Assembly (NCBI GenBank): GCA_003216355.1 | Contig: QCIX01000008.1 | Location: 1-55,582, forward strand | Reading direction: 5' to 3' | From: Prochlorococcus sp. AG-402-N23 | Lineage (GTDB): Bacteria > Cyanobacteriota > Cyanobacteriia > PCC-6307 > Cyanobiaceae | Length of the DNA: 55,582 bases | Shown here: piece after piece, positions 45,166 to 54,338 of the stretch | Position numbering within the stretch: position 1 is the stretch's first letter | Layout of the letters: the number at the start of each line of letters is the position of its first letter | Notes under the pieces: generated by a model | Database searches by the model: none | What the model was told of the DNA's origin: nothing | What the model saw: only the letters and a program-made list of their open reading frames with translations | Translations under genes and position numbers: made by a program

Positions 45166-46011
45166 TTATATTTCGAAGAAATTATCCTCATCCTCAAAAA
45201 AATCTACATTTATGTCTTTTAAGTTAAGATCTATCATTACTGGGGCATGGTCACTTGGACGCAAATTACTCCTAGGTGAGCTGTCTATGACACAACTTTT
45301 TAGTTTTGATGACAGTTCTTTGCTTATATATATATGGTCTATTCGCCAACCTTTATTTAATTCAAATGCGTTATTACGGTAATCCCACCAACTCCAATGG
45401 CCAGTATTTTGTTCAAAAATCCTGAACGAATCTATTATTCTTTTTTTCAGAACATTATTTAGTGCATTTCTCTCTATCTCAGATGCCATTATTCCCCCTT
45501 CATATTTCTTTGGATCATGAATATCCACGTTAGAGGGAGCAACATTAAAATCACCCACAAGACAAATTAATTCTCCTTTTTTTTCTTGGTCATCCAAAAA
45601 TGAAGCTAAACAATTTAACCAATTAATTTTGTATTCGAACTTACTAGATTCTAGAGAGGATCCGTTTGGAACGTAAACATTTATGATTTTAATACCATTA
45701 ATATCAGCAGAAATCAATCTTTTTTGATCTAGGAAAATTTCGATATTTTGATCAAAGTCAGTGCAACCGTAGAATCCTTTTTTTACATTTTCTGGCTTTA
45801 TTTTAGAGATAATAGCTACACCATTGTATGATTTTTGCCCGTAGACCTCTACTGAGTATCCTAATTTTTGAAAAGGTTCAATAGGGAAACTATCATCCAT
45901 CACTTTTGTTTCCTGCAAACACAGAATATCTGGATTGGATTTATTAATCCAATCTATTATTTGTGAAAGTCTGGTTCTTATAGAGTTAACATTCCAAGTT
46001 GCTATTAACAA
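45166..46011 (-). CDS. xth: Exodeoxyribonuclease III
   Basis: This is an AP endonuclease and 3'-5' exonuclease of base-excision repair. The 281-residue protein has IATWNVNSIRT, LCLQETKV (Glu), VYVPNG, LVGDFNVAP (Asp-x-Asn), WRIDHIYIS and PSDHAPVMIDL (Asp-His), all the catalytic motifs of the EEP family. The start is TTG at 46011, right before the first motif. It is divergent from the small secreted protein gene. Confidence 0.95.
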   Translation of the reverse strand: MLIATWNVNSIRTRLSQIIDWINKSNPDILCLQETKVMDDSFPIEPFQKLGYSVEVYGQKSYNGVAIISKIKPENVKKGFYGCTDFDQNIEIFLDQKRLISADINGIKIINVYVPNGSSLESSKFEYKINWLNCLASFLDDQEKKGELICLVGDFNVAPSNVDIHDPKKYEGGIMASEIERNALNNVLKKRIIDSFRIFEQNTGHWSWWDYRNNAFELNKGWRIDHIYISKELSSKLKSCVIDSSPRSNLRPSDHAPVMIDLNLKDINVDFFEDEDNFFEI

Positions 46012-46082
46012 ATTTCTACCAAATTATGTAAAATTAAAATAGCAAAAATTTTTGGTGTTAAAGAATTTTGAAATTAAATAAA

Positions 46083-46367
46083 ATGAAAAATTATTTTTGC
46101 AAAAGCCTGCTTAGACCAATAACTTTTGTAATTTTTTTTACTTTATTAATTTCCTTAAAAGGTGATTACGTAAATGGTGAATACTTATTTGAAGAATTAG
46201 AAATTGATACCTCAACTAAAACAGAAGATGATAGTTCAGTTCTTCCAACTAATCCTTTTGAACTTGTGGAAATGATTCGGAGACAAAATAGAATGAATGA
46301 TGCCACTGATCCTACTGATGCAATTGACGATGCATTAAAGTCTTTTAATAGCTTGGAGGAAAATTAA
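46083..46367 (+). CDS. Hypothetical small exported protein
   Basis: About 94 residues. The N-terminus is basic then hydrophobic (MKNYFCKSLLRPITFVIFFTLLISLKG), a signal peptide or anchor, and the rest is acidic (LFEELEIDTSTKTEDDSSVLPTNPFELVEMIRRQNRMNDATDP in pieces). No family is recognised. ATG 46083 is preferred to an in-frame TTG at 46068 because it leaves a standard signal peptide. The next gene starts 40 bases later on the same strand. Confidence 0.7.
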   Translation: MKNYFCKSLLRPITFVIFFTLLISLKGDYVNGEYLFEELEIDTSTKTEDDSSVLPTNPFELVEMIRRQNRMNDATDPTDAIDDALKSFNSLEEN

Positions 46368-46407
46368 GAAATTTAATACGATAAATTGCTATTTTCAAAT
46401 TTTTAAT

Positions 46408-47007
46408 ATGTTAAAAAACCCTATCCCAAAAGTTACTAACCAATTACAGCATAGAGCCATCGGTATTATTAATGGTAAATTTACTCCCCTTAGTAGTGAG
46501 CAATTAAATAGAGGCTTTTTAATCGACAATAAAGACGAAAAAATTGAAACAGTAGTACTAGGTAAAGCATTATCACTTTTAAAAAAGCATATTGATTTAA
46601 AGAAAAGTTACTATTGGATTGTTTATCCAAAGAATAAAAATACTCAAAACTTGCATTTACAGGTTGCAGGTATCTGGGATCCCTATCAACTGAATGATTT
46701 CCCTAATGATTCTTCAAAAACTAACTTCTCAAAATTATTAGAAGAATTAGATCTAAAAGACAATTATTTTTCTGTGAGAGGAGAATTAGTTTTTGTCAAC
46801 ACTCAAAAGAAAGAAATTGTTATTAAAATTTGCCCTGCTATAAAGTCAAAAAATTTAAAAAATAAAAATTTTAAATTAGTCATTAAAGGAGAGCTTTCTC
46901 TTGAACTTCTGCATAGCTTTGTAAGTTTAGATATCAACAGAGATGGAAATTCTTTGAAGTTAATAAAGTACGAAGTGATTGAAAAAAATCTTCCTAGAAA
47001 TAACTAG
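46408..47007 (+). CDS. Hypothetical protein, 199 residues
   Basis: I do not recognise a named family. The protein is soluble and basic, with HRAIGIINGKFTPL near the N-terminus, YYWIVYPKNKN, LQVAGIWDPYQL, YFSVRGELVFVNTQKKEIVIKICP in the middle and KLVIKGELSLELL near the end. The strand-rich pattern suggests one compact beta-rich domain. It lies between the small exported protein and larC, 53 bases before larC. Confidence 0.75.
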   Translation: MLKNPIPKVTNQLQHRAIGIINGKFTPLSSEQLNRGFLIDNKDEKIETVVLGKALSLLKKHIDLKKSYYWIVYPKNKNTQNLHLQVAGIWDPYQLNDFPNDSSKTNFSKLLEELDLKDNYFSVRGELVFVNTQKKEIVIKICPAIKSKNLKNKNFKLVIKGELSLELLHSFVSLDINRDGNSLKLIKYEVIEKNLPRNN

Positions 47008-47059
47008 AATGAAAGGTTGATTTCCACCGCAATTTTACCAGTCAAGAAATCTTTGATTT

Positions 47060-48292
47060 ATGGATGATATTTTAATTGAATGTTCTCCTGGTATCTCTGG
47101 AGATATGTTATTAGGAGCTTTTTATGATTTAGGGGTTCCTAAAAAAGTTATTGAACAGCCACTTATTGATCTTGGATTAAAGGATCTATATCAACTAGAC
47201 TTTGAGGATTCAAAAAGTTGTTCAATCCGAGGCATCAAGACAAAGGTGGCGAATATTGATTGTATTCCTATCAAAAGAACTTGGAGAAGTATTAAGGAAC
47301 TTATTTTAAATGGCCACTTAGAAGATAAATTAAAAAAAATAATTTATGAAGTATTTGAATCTTTAGCAACTGCGGAAGGAAAAGTTCATGGAATTAAATC
47401 TGATGATGTTCATTTTCATGAAATTGGAGCTATAGATTCATTGGTGGATATCATTGGGGTATGTGCTTCATTGAATTACCTAAATCCAAAGAGGATTTAT
47501 TGTAATGAACCAATGTTGGGGAAAGGCTTTGTTCAAACTGAACATGGGAAATTATCTGTACCACCTCCTGCTGTAATAGAGCTAATAAGACAAAAAAATA
47601 TTAAGGTTTTATCAAATCGTGACTCAATAGAGGGTGAACTCTCAACACCAACTGGCATTGCTTTACTTGCTAATTTAGTCGACTATCAAGAACCTCCTTT
47701 AAAATTTTCTATTAACTCTTATGGAGTAGGCATTGGTAACCTAAAATTCCCATTCCCTAATTTGGTAAGAGTTTATAAAATTACTTCATTTGAGGATTCT
47801 TCTATTAACGATAATCTACCAATTAGTCCAAAGTGTGAAGAGATATCTATTCAAGAAGCATGGATTGATGATCAAACACCCGAAGATATATCTAATTTTG
47901 TGGAGAAACTGAGAATTGAGGGGGCTTACGACGTTTCCTTTCAAGCTATCAATATGAAAAAAGATAGAATTGGATTTTCTATTCAAGCAATATTGCCAAT
48001 TGAGAAAAAAGAATTTTTTAGGCGATTATGGTTTGACTATTCTAGTACTATTGGGGTTCGTGAAAGGATCCAATCTAGATGGATATTACTTAGACGTAGA
48101 GGAGAATGTTCAACGACTTTTGGAAATATAAAAGTTAAACAAACACTTAAACCCGATGGATCAATAAATATGAAACCAGAAAATGATGAGGTTTTGAGAT
48201 TAAAATTAAAGTATAAAATATCAACTTACGAAATAAGAAAAATAATAAAAGAGTCAAGTAAGAAATTTAAAGCATTTGAAAACTGGACATGA
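47060..48292 (+). CDS. larC: LarC-type nickel insertion protein (DUF111)
   Basis: The family member LarC is a CTP-dependent nickel chelatase that completes the nickel-pincer cofactor of lactate racemase. The 410-residue protein has the N-terminal signature IECSPGISGDMLLGAFYDLG, HFHEIGAIDSLVDIIG (probable metal-binding His residues) and the family ending with IRKIIKES. It is a single continuous ORF, unlike the frameshift-split larC1/C2 of some bacteria. LarA, LarB and LarE are not in this window. It overlaps the next gene by 4 bases (ATGA). Confidence 0.9.
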   Translation: MDDILIECSPGISGDMLLGAFYDLGVPKKVIEQPLIDLGLKDLYQLDFEDSKSCSIRGIKTKVANIDCIPIKRTWRSIKELILNGHLEDKLKKIIYEVFESLATAEGKVHGIKSDDVHFHEIGAIDSLVDIIGVCASLNYLNPKRIYCNEPMLGKGFVQTEHGKLSVPPPAVIELIRQKNIKVLSNRDSIEGELSTPTGIALLANLVDYQEPPLKFSINSYGVGIGNLKFPFPNLVRVYKITSFEDSSINDNLPISPKCEEISIQEAWIDDQTPEDISNFVEKLRIEGAYDVSFQAINMKKDRIGFSIQAILPIEKKEFFRRLWFDYSSTIGVRERIQSRWILLRRRGECSTTFGNIKVKQTLKPDGSINMKPENDEVLRLKLKYKISTYEIRKIIKESSKKFKAFENWT

Positions 48293-49245
48293 GATTTAAT
48301 ATAAATAATCAACCATATTTCAAATTCCTTAAAAAAATTAATTTTGGTGGTTTAAAGATTATTTTCTTTATTTCAAGCTTGTCATATTTTTGCATCTATT
48401 TTTTTGATAATATTGATCAAATTTCTTTTGATATTAATTTAGAAAAAGATGGAATTAATCTATCTTTATCATTTATATTTTGTGTTTTAAGTATTTACCT
48501 GAACGCTTATGCATGGAAATATATTGTTAAATGGTTCGGGAAAGAATTTAAAAGTAATAATCTAGTCTCTTTTTATGTTTTAACCAATATTCTTAAATAC
48601 GTTCCAGGGGGGATTTGGCATTTTGTAGAAAGATTTAATTATATAAAAAAAATAAGTAATCCTCAGATTGCTTTGTATTCGACTCTTATAGAACCTTATT
48701 TTATGTTGAGTGGATCTTTTCTATTGGCATCGCTGGGATTAATTTTTTCACCAATTTATTTTTTTTTAATTTTCCCTTTGGTATTTTTAAACAGGAAATT
48801 AATTTATCTTGTATTAAAAAGAATAGGTTCTCTTAAGGGAAAAGTATTTGAGGTTTTGAGCCTTCTAAATTCAAAAGACCAATTTGAAGAGAGAATAAAT
48901 ATAATTTCTTTTTTCCCTGCTAGAGCTTTAATACTTGAAATTGGGTTTGTTTTATCTAAATTTATTGGCTTTTATATTTGCTTAAATACTTTTTATACAA
49001 GTAATACTCCTAATAGCATATTTTTATTAGTAATCTTTTCTTTGTCATGGTCTTTAGGATTGGTAGTCCCAACAGCTCCTGGAGGAGTAGGTGTTTTTGA
49101 GGCCTGCTTCCTTTTTTTTGTTGGCAAAAGTATTCCACAAAATATAATTCTCATTTGCTTAATTTATTTCAGGGTTATATCAACCTTGGCAGATTTGTTG
49201 TTAAGCTTACCTTTTTTAATAAGAAAACTATCTAAAAGAATTTAG
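48289..49245 (+). CDS. UPF0104 / lysylphosphatidylglycerol-synthase-like membrane protein
   Basis: This 318-residue membrane protein has about eight helices and matches the flippase-like transmembrane region of the LPG synthase superfamily: AYAWKYIVKWFGKEF, YVPGGIWHFVERFN and the C-terminal VVPTAPGGVGVFEACFLFFVG. It has no aminoacyl-transferase domain, so lipid translocation or glycan export is more likely than lysyl transfer. It is translationally coupled to larC (ATGA) and overlaps the convergent permease gene by 4 bases. Confidence 0.85.
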   Translation: MRFNINNQPYFKFLKKINFGGLKIIFFISSLSYFCIYFFDNIDQISFDINLEKDGINLSLSFIFCVLSIYLNAYAWKYIVKWFGKEFKSNNLVSFYVLTNILKYVPGGIWHFVERFNYIKKISNPQIALYSTLIEPYFMLSGSFLLASLGLIFSPIYFFLIFPLVFLNRKLIYLVLKRIGSLKGKVFEVLSLLNSKDQFEERINIISFFPARALILEIGFVLSKFIGFYICLNTFYTSNTPNSIFLLVIFSLSWSLGLVVPTAPGGVGVFEACFLFFVGKSIPQNIILICLIYFRVISTLADLLLSLPFLIRKLSKRI

Positions 49246-50780
49246 TTTTTTTTCTCTAAACTTGGTACCAATGTCATTGATGCGATAAGGCCTAAAATCA
49301 TAATAAGAATGGCTGGTAATATTGCTTCTGCCATTCTTTCATCTCCAGCATATTGATAAATTCTCACAGATAATGTATCAAAATCGAATGGTCTTAAAAT
49401 AAAGGTTATGGGTAATTCCTTTATCGTGTCTACAAAAACTAAAAGTGAGCCTACGAATATTGGTCCCTGGAGAAGAGGTAGATGAATTCTTTTGATGATA
49501 CCTAGCCAATCCTCTCCTAGTCCAAGTGCTGCTTCATCAAGACTAGGAGAGATTCTCTCAAGACTTGAATCAATAGAACCCTTAGAAATAGTTAGAAATC
49601 TAACAAGATAACCCCAAATTAGTAAGCAAATAGCGATGAAATTAAACCTTGAAGAAGAAATGCTTATTAAAGATAAAGCTAATACAGTGCCTGGAATTGC
49701 GTAACCTATTCCCGCAAGGTTTGTTATTATTCCTAGTAATAAGCCTTTATTTGGACGTCTGGCTAAGGAAATTATCAGAGAGAATAGCATTGTTATTAAT
49801 GCAGTAAAAAATCCTAGACTTATGGTTCTAAATGATAGGGTAAGTAATTCTATAGATAACCCTTTTTGAATTTGATCGATATTGAGCAGAACCCAAAAAC
49901 ATGGAATACCAAAAGAGAAAATTGGAGGAAATAAAGAGATGGTTATTGCTAAAATTGCTCTGTTTTTTTTTAATTCCCATCCTTGAGAATCTTTTGATGC
50001 AGGATTTTCACTCCACCTCTTTGATTTTCTTCTTGAGAATTTTTCAAAAATAATTAAAGTGAAAATTATTAATAAGGCTACCAAAGATAGTCCAATAGCA
50101 CTTTTTGGATTACCCTCAATTATCCAATTTTCCGCTATACCTGTAGAAATGCTTGGAATATTTAATAATGCAAATGTACCTAACTCATTCATTACTTCCA
50201 TACACATTAAACTTATTCCTGTTATTAGTGCTGGTAACGCCATTGGAAAAGCGATTTTAAAGAAGCTCCTCCATGGCCCAACTCCTAATCCTCTACTGGC
50301 ATTGATTTGATTAACTCCAAATTTATTAAAACTTTCGTTAGCAAGAATGAATACATATGGATAAGTAGAAATTGAAAGTATTAATACCCCCCACCATAAA
50401 CCTGTTACTTGATACCCAAAAATACTTCCTAAATCCTGCAAAACAGCTGTCATTAGATATGCTGGGGCAGCTAGTGGAACTAGCTGACAAATTCGGAGAA
50501 CTTTTCTGAACTTAAACTCACAATTTGAAAGTAACCATCCATTCAGAGTTCCTAATCCACCTCCAAAAAAACTTGTCAGTACTAAAACTTTTAAAGTCTC
50601 TAATACCTCTTCTCCTCCAGCAATACCTAATGAAAAATTCCCACTTACAACATATTGAACTCCTTCAATAAGAAAATTGGAAATTGGAATGATAACTAGA
50701 AGTGCAACAATAAACGAAGTAAAATAAAAAAGTTTTAATTCGGTTACTGCTTTTTTAAATCCTTTAATAAGTATTTTCAA
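49242..50780 (-). CDS. Iron(III)-type ABC transporter permease (FbpB/FutB-like)
   Basis: The 512-residue protein is a fused double permease with about 12 helices. Each half has a coupling loop to an ATPase: NASRGLGVGPWRSFFKIAFP in the first and EAALGLGEDWLGIIKRIHLP in the second, the EAA-type motif. The duplicated plan is typical of Fe3+ (FbpB/FutB) and thiamine permeases. No ATPase or binding protein is adjacent, so partners must be encoded elsewhere. Fe3+ is the likely substrate from family resemblance. Confidence 0.88.
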   Translation of the reverse strand: MKILIKGFKKAVTELKLFYFTSFIVALLVIIPISNFLIEGVQYVVSGNFSLGIAGGEEVLETLKVLVLTSFFGGGLGTLNGWLLSNCEFKFRKVLRICQLVPLAAPAYLMTAVLQDLGSIFGYQVTGLWWGVLILSISTYPYVFILANESFNKFGVNQINASRGLGVGPWRSFFKIAFPMALPALITGISLMCMEVMNELGTFALLNIPSISTGIAENWIIEGNPKSAIGLSLVALLIIFTLIIFEKFSRRKSKRWSENPASKDSQGWELKKNRAILAITISLFPPIFSFGIPCFWVLLNIDQIQKGLSIELLTLSFRTISLGFFTALITMLFSLIISLARRPNKGLLLGIITNLAGIGYAIPGTVLALSLISISSSRFNFIAICLLIWGYLVRFLTISKGSIDSSLERISPSLDEAALGLGEDWLGIIKRIHLPLLQGPIFVGSLLVFVDTIKELPITFILRPFDFDTLSVRIYQYAGDERMAEAILPAILIMILGLIASMTLVPSLEKKN

Positions 50781-50808
50781 AAATTAATTAAACCCTAATA
50801 TGCATAAT

Positions 50809-51831
50809 CTAATCTGTACTAAATCTACATGATGAAAGTTGATTCTTAATAGTTTGATGATCTAAGTTCTTCCCTATTAATACTATCTTGTTGGATTTTT
50901 CTTTTGTCCATTCTTCATCATCTAGAGAAAATCGTTTTCCAGATAGGTGAAAAATGTGTTTTCTTTCACTTTCCATAAACCATAATATTCCTTTCGCCCT
51001 AAATACATTTTGTGAGATTTGATTATCTAAGAAATATTGAAACTTCCTTAAGGAAAATGGCTCAAATGTCTCATAAGAAACAGATGTAAAACCTTCTATA
51101 TTATTCAAATCGTGTGAATGAGAAGAATGATCGTGTGAATGAGAAGAATGATCGTGTGAATGAGAAGAATGATCGTGTGAATTTTCCTCTAAATCTTCTT
51201 TATCCTTATCGAATTTAAAAGTATCTGTTTCAAAAAGCCCTACACTCATTATTGTTTGTAATCCAACTTCACTGTTAGTTGATCTCAATATTCTTGGTTC
51301 GTTTTTTATTTTATTTATAAATTTTTCGACTTTCTTTAATTGTTCTTCTTTGACTAAATCACATTTATTTAGGAGAAGAATATCTCCGTATAAAATCTGA
51401 GAATATGCGACACTTTTATTTTTAATTTCAAAATCAAAATTTTCTCCATCAATAACAGTTATGATTGAATCTAATCTTACTTTTTCTCGAAGATCTCCAG
51501 CTGCAAAAGTCATGGCTACTGGCAATGGATCTGCTAATCCAGTAGTCTCGACAATCAAATAGTCTATTTTTTCAGATTTTTCTAAAACTTTGTACACTGT
51601 ATTTAATAATTCACCATTAATAGAGCAACATATACAGCCATTATTTAATTCGATCATATCTTCTGACCCTTCTATTATTAAGTCATTATCTATTCCTATC
51701 TCTCCAAATTCATTAACCAAAACAGCTGTTTTAAGACCAACTTGATTTTTTAAAATATGATTTAAAAGCGTAGTTTTGCCAGAACCTAAAAATCCACTAA
51801 TAATCGTAACAGGTAATAACTTTTTAGACAT
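50809..51831 (-). CDS. CobW/G3E-family GTPase with a His-rich loop
   Basis: This is a P-loop GTPase of COG0523, a family of metal chaperones and metallocentre assembly factors. The 340-residue protein has the P-loop GFLGSGKTTLL near residue 13, the metal-binding NNGCICCSING (CxCC), the switch ETTGLADPLPV and NKCD. A His-rich segment (HDHSSHS repeated three times, about residues 218-240) lies between GTPase and C-terminal domains. Zinc is the most likely metal, but cobalt or nickel are possible. 28 bases upstream of the permease gene in the leftward direction. Confidence 0.92.
   Translation of the reverse strand: MSKKLLPVTIISGFLGSGKTTLLNHILKNQVGLKTAVLVNEFGEIGIDNDLIIEGSEDMIELNNGCICCSINGELLNTVYKVLEKSEKIDYLIVETTGLADPLPVAMTFAAGDLREKVRLDSIITVIDGENFDFEIKNKSVAYSQILYGDILLLNKCDLVKEEQLKKVEKFINKIKNEPRILRSTNSEVGLQTIMSVGLFETDTFKFDKDKEDLEENSHDHSSHSHDHSSHSHDHSSHSHDLNNIEGFTSVSYETFEPFSLRKFQYFLDNQISQNVFRAKGILWFMESERKHIFHLSGKRFSLDDEEWTKEKSNKIVLIGKNLDHQTIKNQLSSCRFSTD
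51110..51180 (-). repeat. 21-bp tandem repeat encoding a His-rich metal-binding loop
   Basis: Three full 21-base copies (starting 51110, 51131 and 51152) plus 8 further bases encode HDHSSHS units of the CobW-type GTPase. The units are identical, so expansion or contraction by slippage is likely between strains. Confidence 0.92.
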
Positions 51832-51872
51832 TTTGACTAATTTTTTAAATGAATAAATTTAAATTTGTAATG

Positions 51873-52163
51873 TTATTGATCGAAAACTTTATTAATTTCT
51901 GAAGCTAATGTTTGATCCAGATTTGTTATGCCCCCTAAATCATGTGTACTTAACCTGATTATTACTTTTGAATAGACGTTTTCCCAGTTAGGATGATGGT
52001 TATATTTTTCGCAGATAAAAGCAATTTTAGTCATAAATGAGAAGGCTTCAATAAAATTCAAAAATTTAAATTCTCTCTGGATTTGTTCATTGTTAATTTC
52101 CCATCCGGGTATTTTAACAACTAATTCCTTCAATTCTTCATTTTGCAAAAGGTAAGGTTCCAT
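51873..52163 (-). CDS. phhB: Pterin-4a-carbinolamine dehydratase
   Basis: This 96-residue protein has KYNHHPNWENVYSKVIIRLSTHDLGGIT (in pieces), the complete PCD active-site motif of two adjacent His, Trp and a later Thr-His-Asp. It dehydrates 4a-hydroxytetrahydropterins. No aromatic amino acid hydroxylase is visible here, so its role may be in pterin salvage or, as proposed for plant and some bacterial homologues, in molybdopterin or folate-related chemistry. It follows yjbQ by 13 bases in the leftward direction. Confidence 0.93.
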   Translation of the reverse strand: MEPYLLQNEELKELVVKIPGWEINNEQIQREFKFLNFIEAFSFMTKIAFICEKYNHHPNWENVYSKVIIRLSTHDLGGITNLDQTLASEINKVFDQ

Positions 52164-52176
52164 TAAATAATTTATA

Positions 52177-52662
52177 TTAGTTTTTATTAATTACATTATA
52201 AATATTTTGCTTCTTCTCACCAATTATATGTACATTTAAAACCCTTTCTTTTTGATCAAATCTATGTTCCCATAAATACACTGCTTGCCATGTACCAAGC
52301 ATAATATTGCTGTTCTTAAAACTTAAAGATAAACAAGTGTTTGTTAGGGATGTTTTAATATGTGCTGGCATATCGTCAGCTCCTTCTTGAAAATGGTTAT
52401 AAGAAATTTCTTCTCTACTTGTTGATAAAGTTAAGTAGGAATTATATGGGACTATGGATTGCATATATTCTCTTAAGTCTTTTAGAACGTTTGGATCAGC
52501 ATTCTCATTAATAGTTAAGCTGCAACTGGTATGAAGTGAAGTTAAATTTAAAATTCCTGAATCAAAATTATTTTTTTCAATAAATAAATTTAAATCATTT
52601 GTTATGTCAATAAAACCCTCACCATGAGTTATAAATTCTAATTTTGAAAATATTTGTTCCAT
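52177..52662 (-). CDS. YjbQ family protein (UPF0047)
   Basis: The 161-residue protein shows the YjbQ signature: LTSLHTSCSLTINENADPNVLKDL (in pieces), GADDMPAHIKTSLT and the C-terminal LGTWQAVYLWEHR. Known members have weak secondary thiamine-phosphate synthase activity, but the physiological role is unsettled. It sits upstream of phhB and the CobW-type gene in one leftward run. Confidence 0.92.
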   Translation of the reverse strand: MEQIFSKLEFITHGEGFIDITNDLNLFIEKNNFDSGILNLTSLHTSCSLTINENADPNVLKDLREYMQSIVPYNSYLTLSTSREEISYNHFQEGADDMPAHIKTSLTNTCLSLSFKNSNIMLGTWQAVYLWEHRFDQKERVLNVHIIGEKKQNIYNVINKN

Positions 52663-52769
52663 ATAAGTAAAACATATTTGATTAATATTCTATTATGGAT
52701 AAAAGATGTATGTTTTATTCAAACATCAAAATTTTTTATCTTAAGATGAACTTAATTTATATATAAATT

Positions 52770-54275
52770 TTGGCAGAAATTCAATGGAATAAGCTGGGGG
52801 CTTATCTTAAAGAAACTCAAATTTTAGGTTCAATCCAAAATGCACTTTATTGGGATCAGAATACTGGGATGCCCAAGAAAGGAGCTTCTTGGAGGTCTGA
52901 ACAACTTACCTATATTGCAAAAAACTTGCATAGAAGAAATTCTTCTGAAGAATTTTTTAATTTAATACAATCCGCTAAAAATGAATTATTAGATACTGAA
53001 CAAAATTCCAATAATCAACTCTTTATTAAAGGTAAAGAAAGAAACATTAATCTTTTAATCAAGGAATTTAATAAAGCGAAAAATTTAGATCCTAGATTAG
53101 TTGAGTCTTTAGCAAAGGCAAAATCTAAAGGATATGAAAGTTGGCAAGAAGCTAAGAAAAAATCTGATTTTAAAGTTTTTCTCCCATTCTTTGAAGAACT
53201 AGTCAAATTACGGATTGAAGAGGCAAAACAAATATCAGATCAATATTCACCATGGGAAACTCTAGCCCAACCCTTTGAGCCTGAATTAACTTTAAAGTGG
53301 TTGAATAAAATGTTTCAGCCTTTGAAAGACACTCTCCCAGAGTTGATTAGAGGAATGAACAAGTCTAAGAAATATGACTGGGATTTAAGTCCAGAATCTC
53401 AACATAATTTATGTTCTAAATTACTTGATGAGTTTGGGAGAGATAAAGATCAAGTTGTTGTTGGTAAATCTCCCCATCCTTTTTCGATTACGTTAGGGCC
53501 TAATGATTATAGGATTACGACAAGAATTGTTGAAGGTGAACCATTATCAAGTTTTTTAGCAACTGCACATGAATGGGGACATTCAATTTATGAGCAAGGT
53601 CTGCCATCACAAAGTCATCAATGGTTTGCTTGGCCTTTAGGTCAAGCAACTTCTATGGGTATACATGAAAGTCAATCATTATTTTGGGAAAATAGAATAG
53701 TTAAATCCAAATCTTTTTCAAAAAGATTTTTTAAAAAATTTGTTTCAGCTGGATGTACATTAAATAATTATTTTGATCTATGGAAATCTATTAATCATTT
53801 GGAAGCAGGATTAAATAGGGTTGAGGCAGATGAATTGACCTATGGTTTACACATTTTGGTTAGAACCGAACTTGAAATAGATTTAATTGAAGGAGGGTTA
53901 CCTGCTGAAGATATTCCAGAGGAATGGAATAAAAGATATGGTGAACTTTTAGGAATAAAACCATCTAATGATTCAGAAGGTTGTCTTCAAGATGTTCATT
54001 GGAGTGAAGGTGCGTTTGGATATTTCCCTTCATATTTGTTAGGTCATCTTATAAGTGCGCAAGTATCTTCACAAATGGAAAGAGAGATTGGTTTGATAGA
54101 TGATTTAATCCAAAATGGTGAATATCAAAAAATCATATTTTGGTTAAGAAATAATGTTCATAAATATGGCAGGTCAGTTAATTCTATGGAATTGATAAGA
54201 ACGGTCACTAAAGAAGAACTATCACCAAACTATTTTATTAATCATTTAAAGTCCAAAATAAATGATTTTTGCTGA
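52770..54275 (+). CDS. Carboxypeptidase Taq (M32 metallopeptidase)
   Basis: This 501-residue zinc carboxypeptidase has TAHEWGHSIYEQGLP (HExxH at about residues 265-269), GIHESQSLFWENRIV with the third ligand Glu, and the M32 features TRIVEGEPLSSF and DVHWSEGAFGYFPSYLLG. It trims C-terminal residues from peptides with broad specificity. The start is TTG at 52770 (MAEIQWNKLG), which matches the length of the family. It is divergent from yjbQ and followed by ppa after about 63 bases. Confidence 0.94.
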   Translation: MAEIQWNKLGAYLKETQILGSIQNALYWDQNTGMPKKGASWRSEQLTYIAKNLHRRNSSEEFFNLIQSAKNELLDTEQNSNNQLFIKGKERNINLLIKEFNKAKNLDPRLVESLAKAKSKGYESWQEAKKKSDFKVFLPFFEELVKLRIEEAKQISDQYSPWETLAQPFEPELTLKWLNKMFQPLKDTLPELIRGMNKSKKYDWDLSPESQHNLCSKLLDEFGRDKDQVVVGKSPHPFSITLGPNDYRITTRIVEGEPLSSFLATAHEWGHSIYEQGLPSQSHQWFAWPLGQATSMGIHESQSLFWENRIVKSKSFSKRFFKKFVSAGCTLNNYFDLWKSINHLEAGLNRVEADELTYGLHILVRTELEIDLIEGGLPAEDIPEEWNKRYGELLGIKPSNDSEGCLQDVHWSEGAFGYFPSYLLGHLISAQVSSQMEREIGLIDDLIQNGEYQKIIFWLRNNVHKYGRSVNSMELIRTVTKEELSPNYFINHLKSKINDFC

Positions 54276-54338
54276 AAAATTACTTTTAAAGAATTTGGTT
54301 GAGTATGAGGATGTAAGATAAATAAAAATTATTTCTTG

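Noticed and set aside
51110..51180. Short tandem units considered as a CRISPR array or intergenic repeat
   Set aside because: They are contiguous, in frame and encode a His-rich loop of the GTPase.
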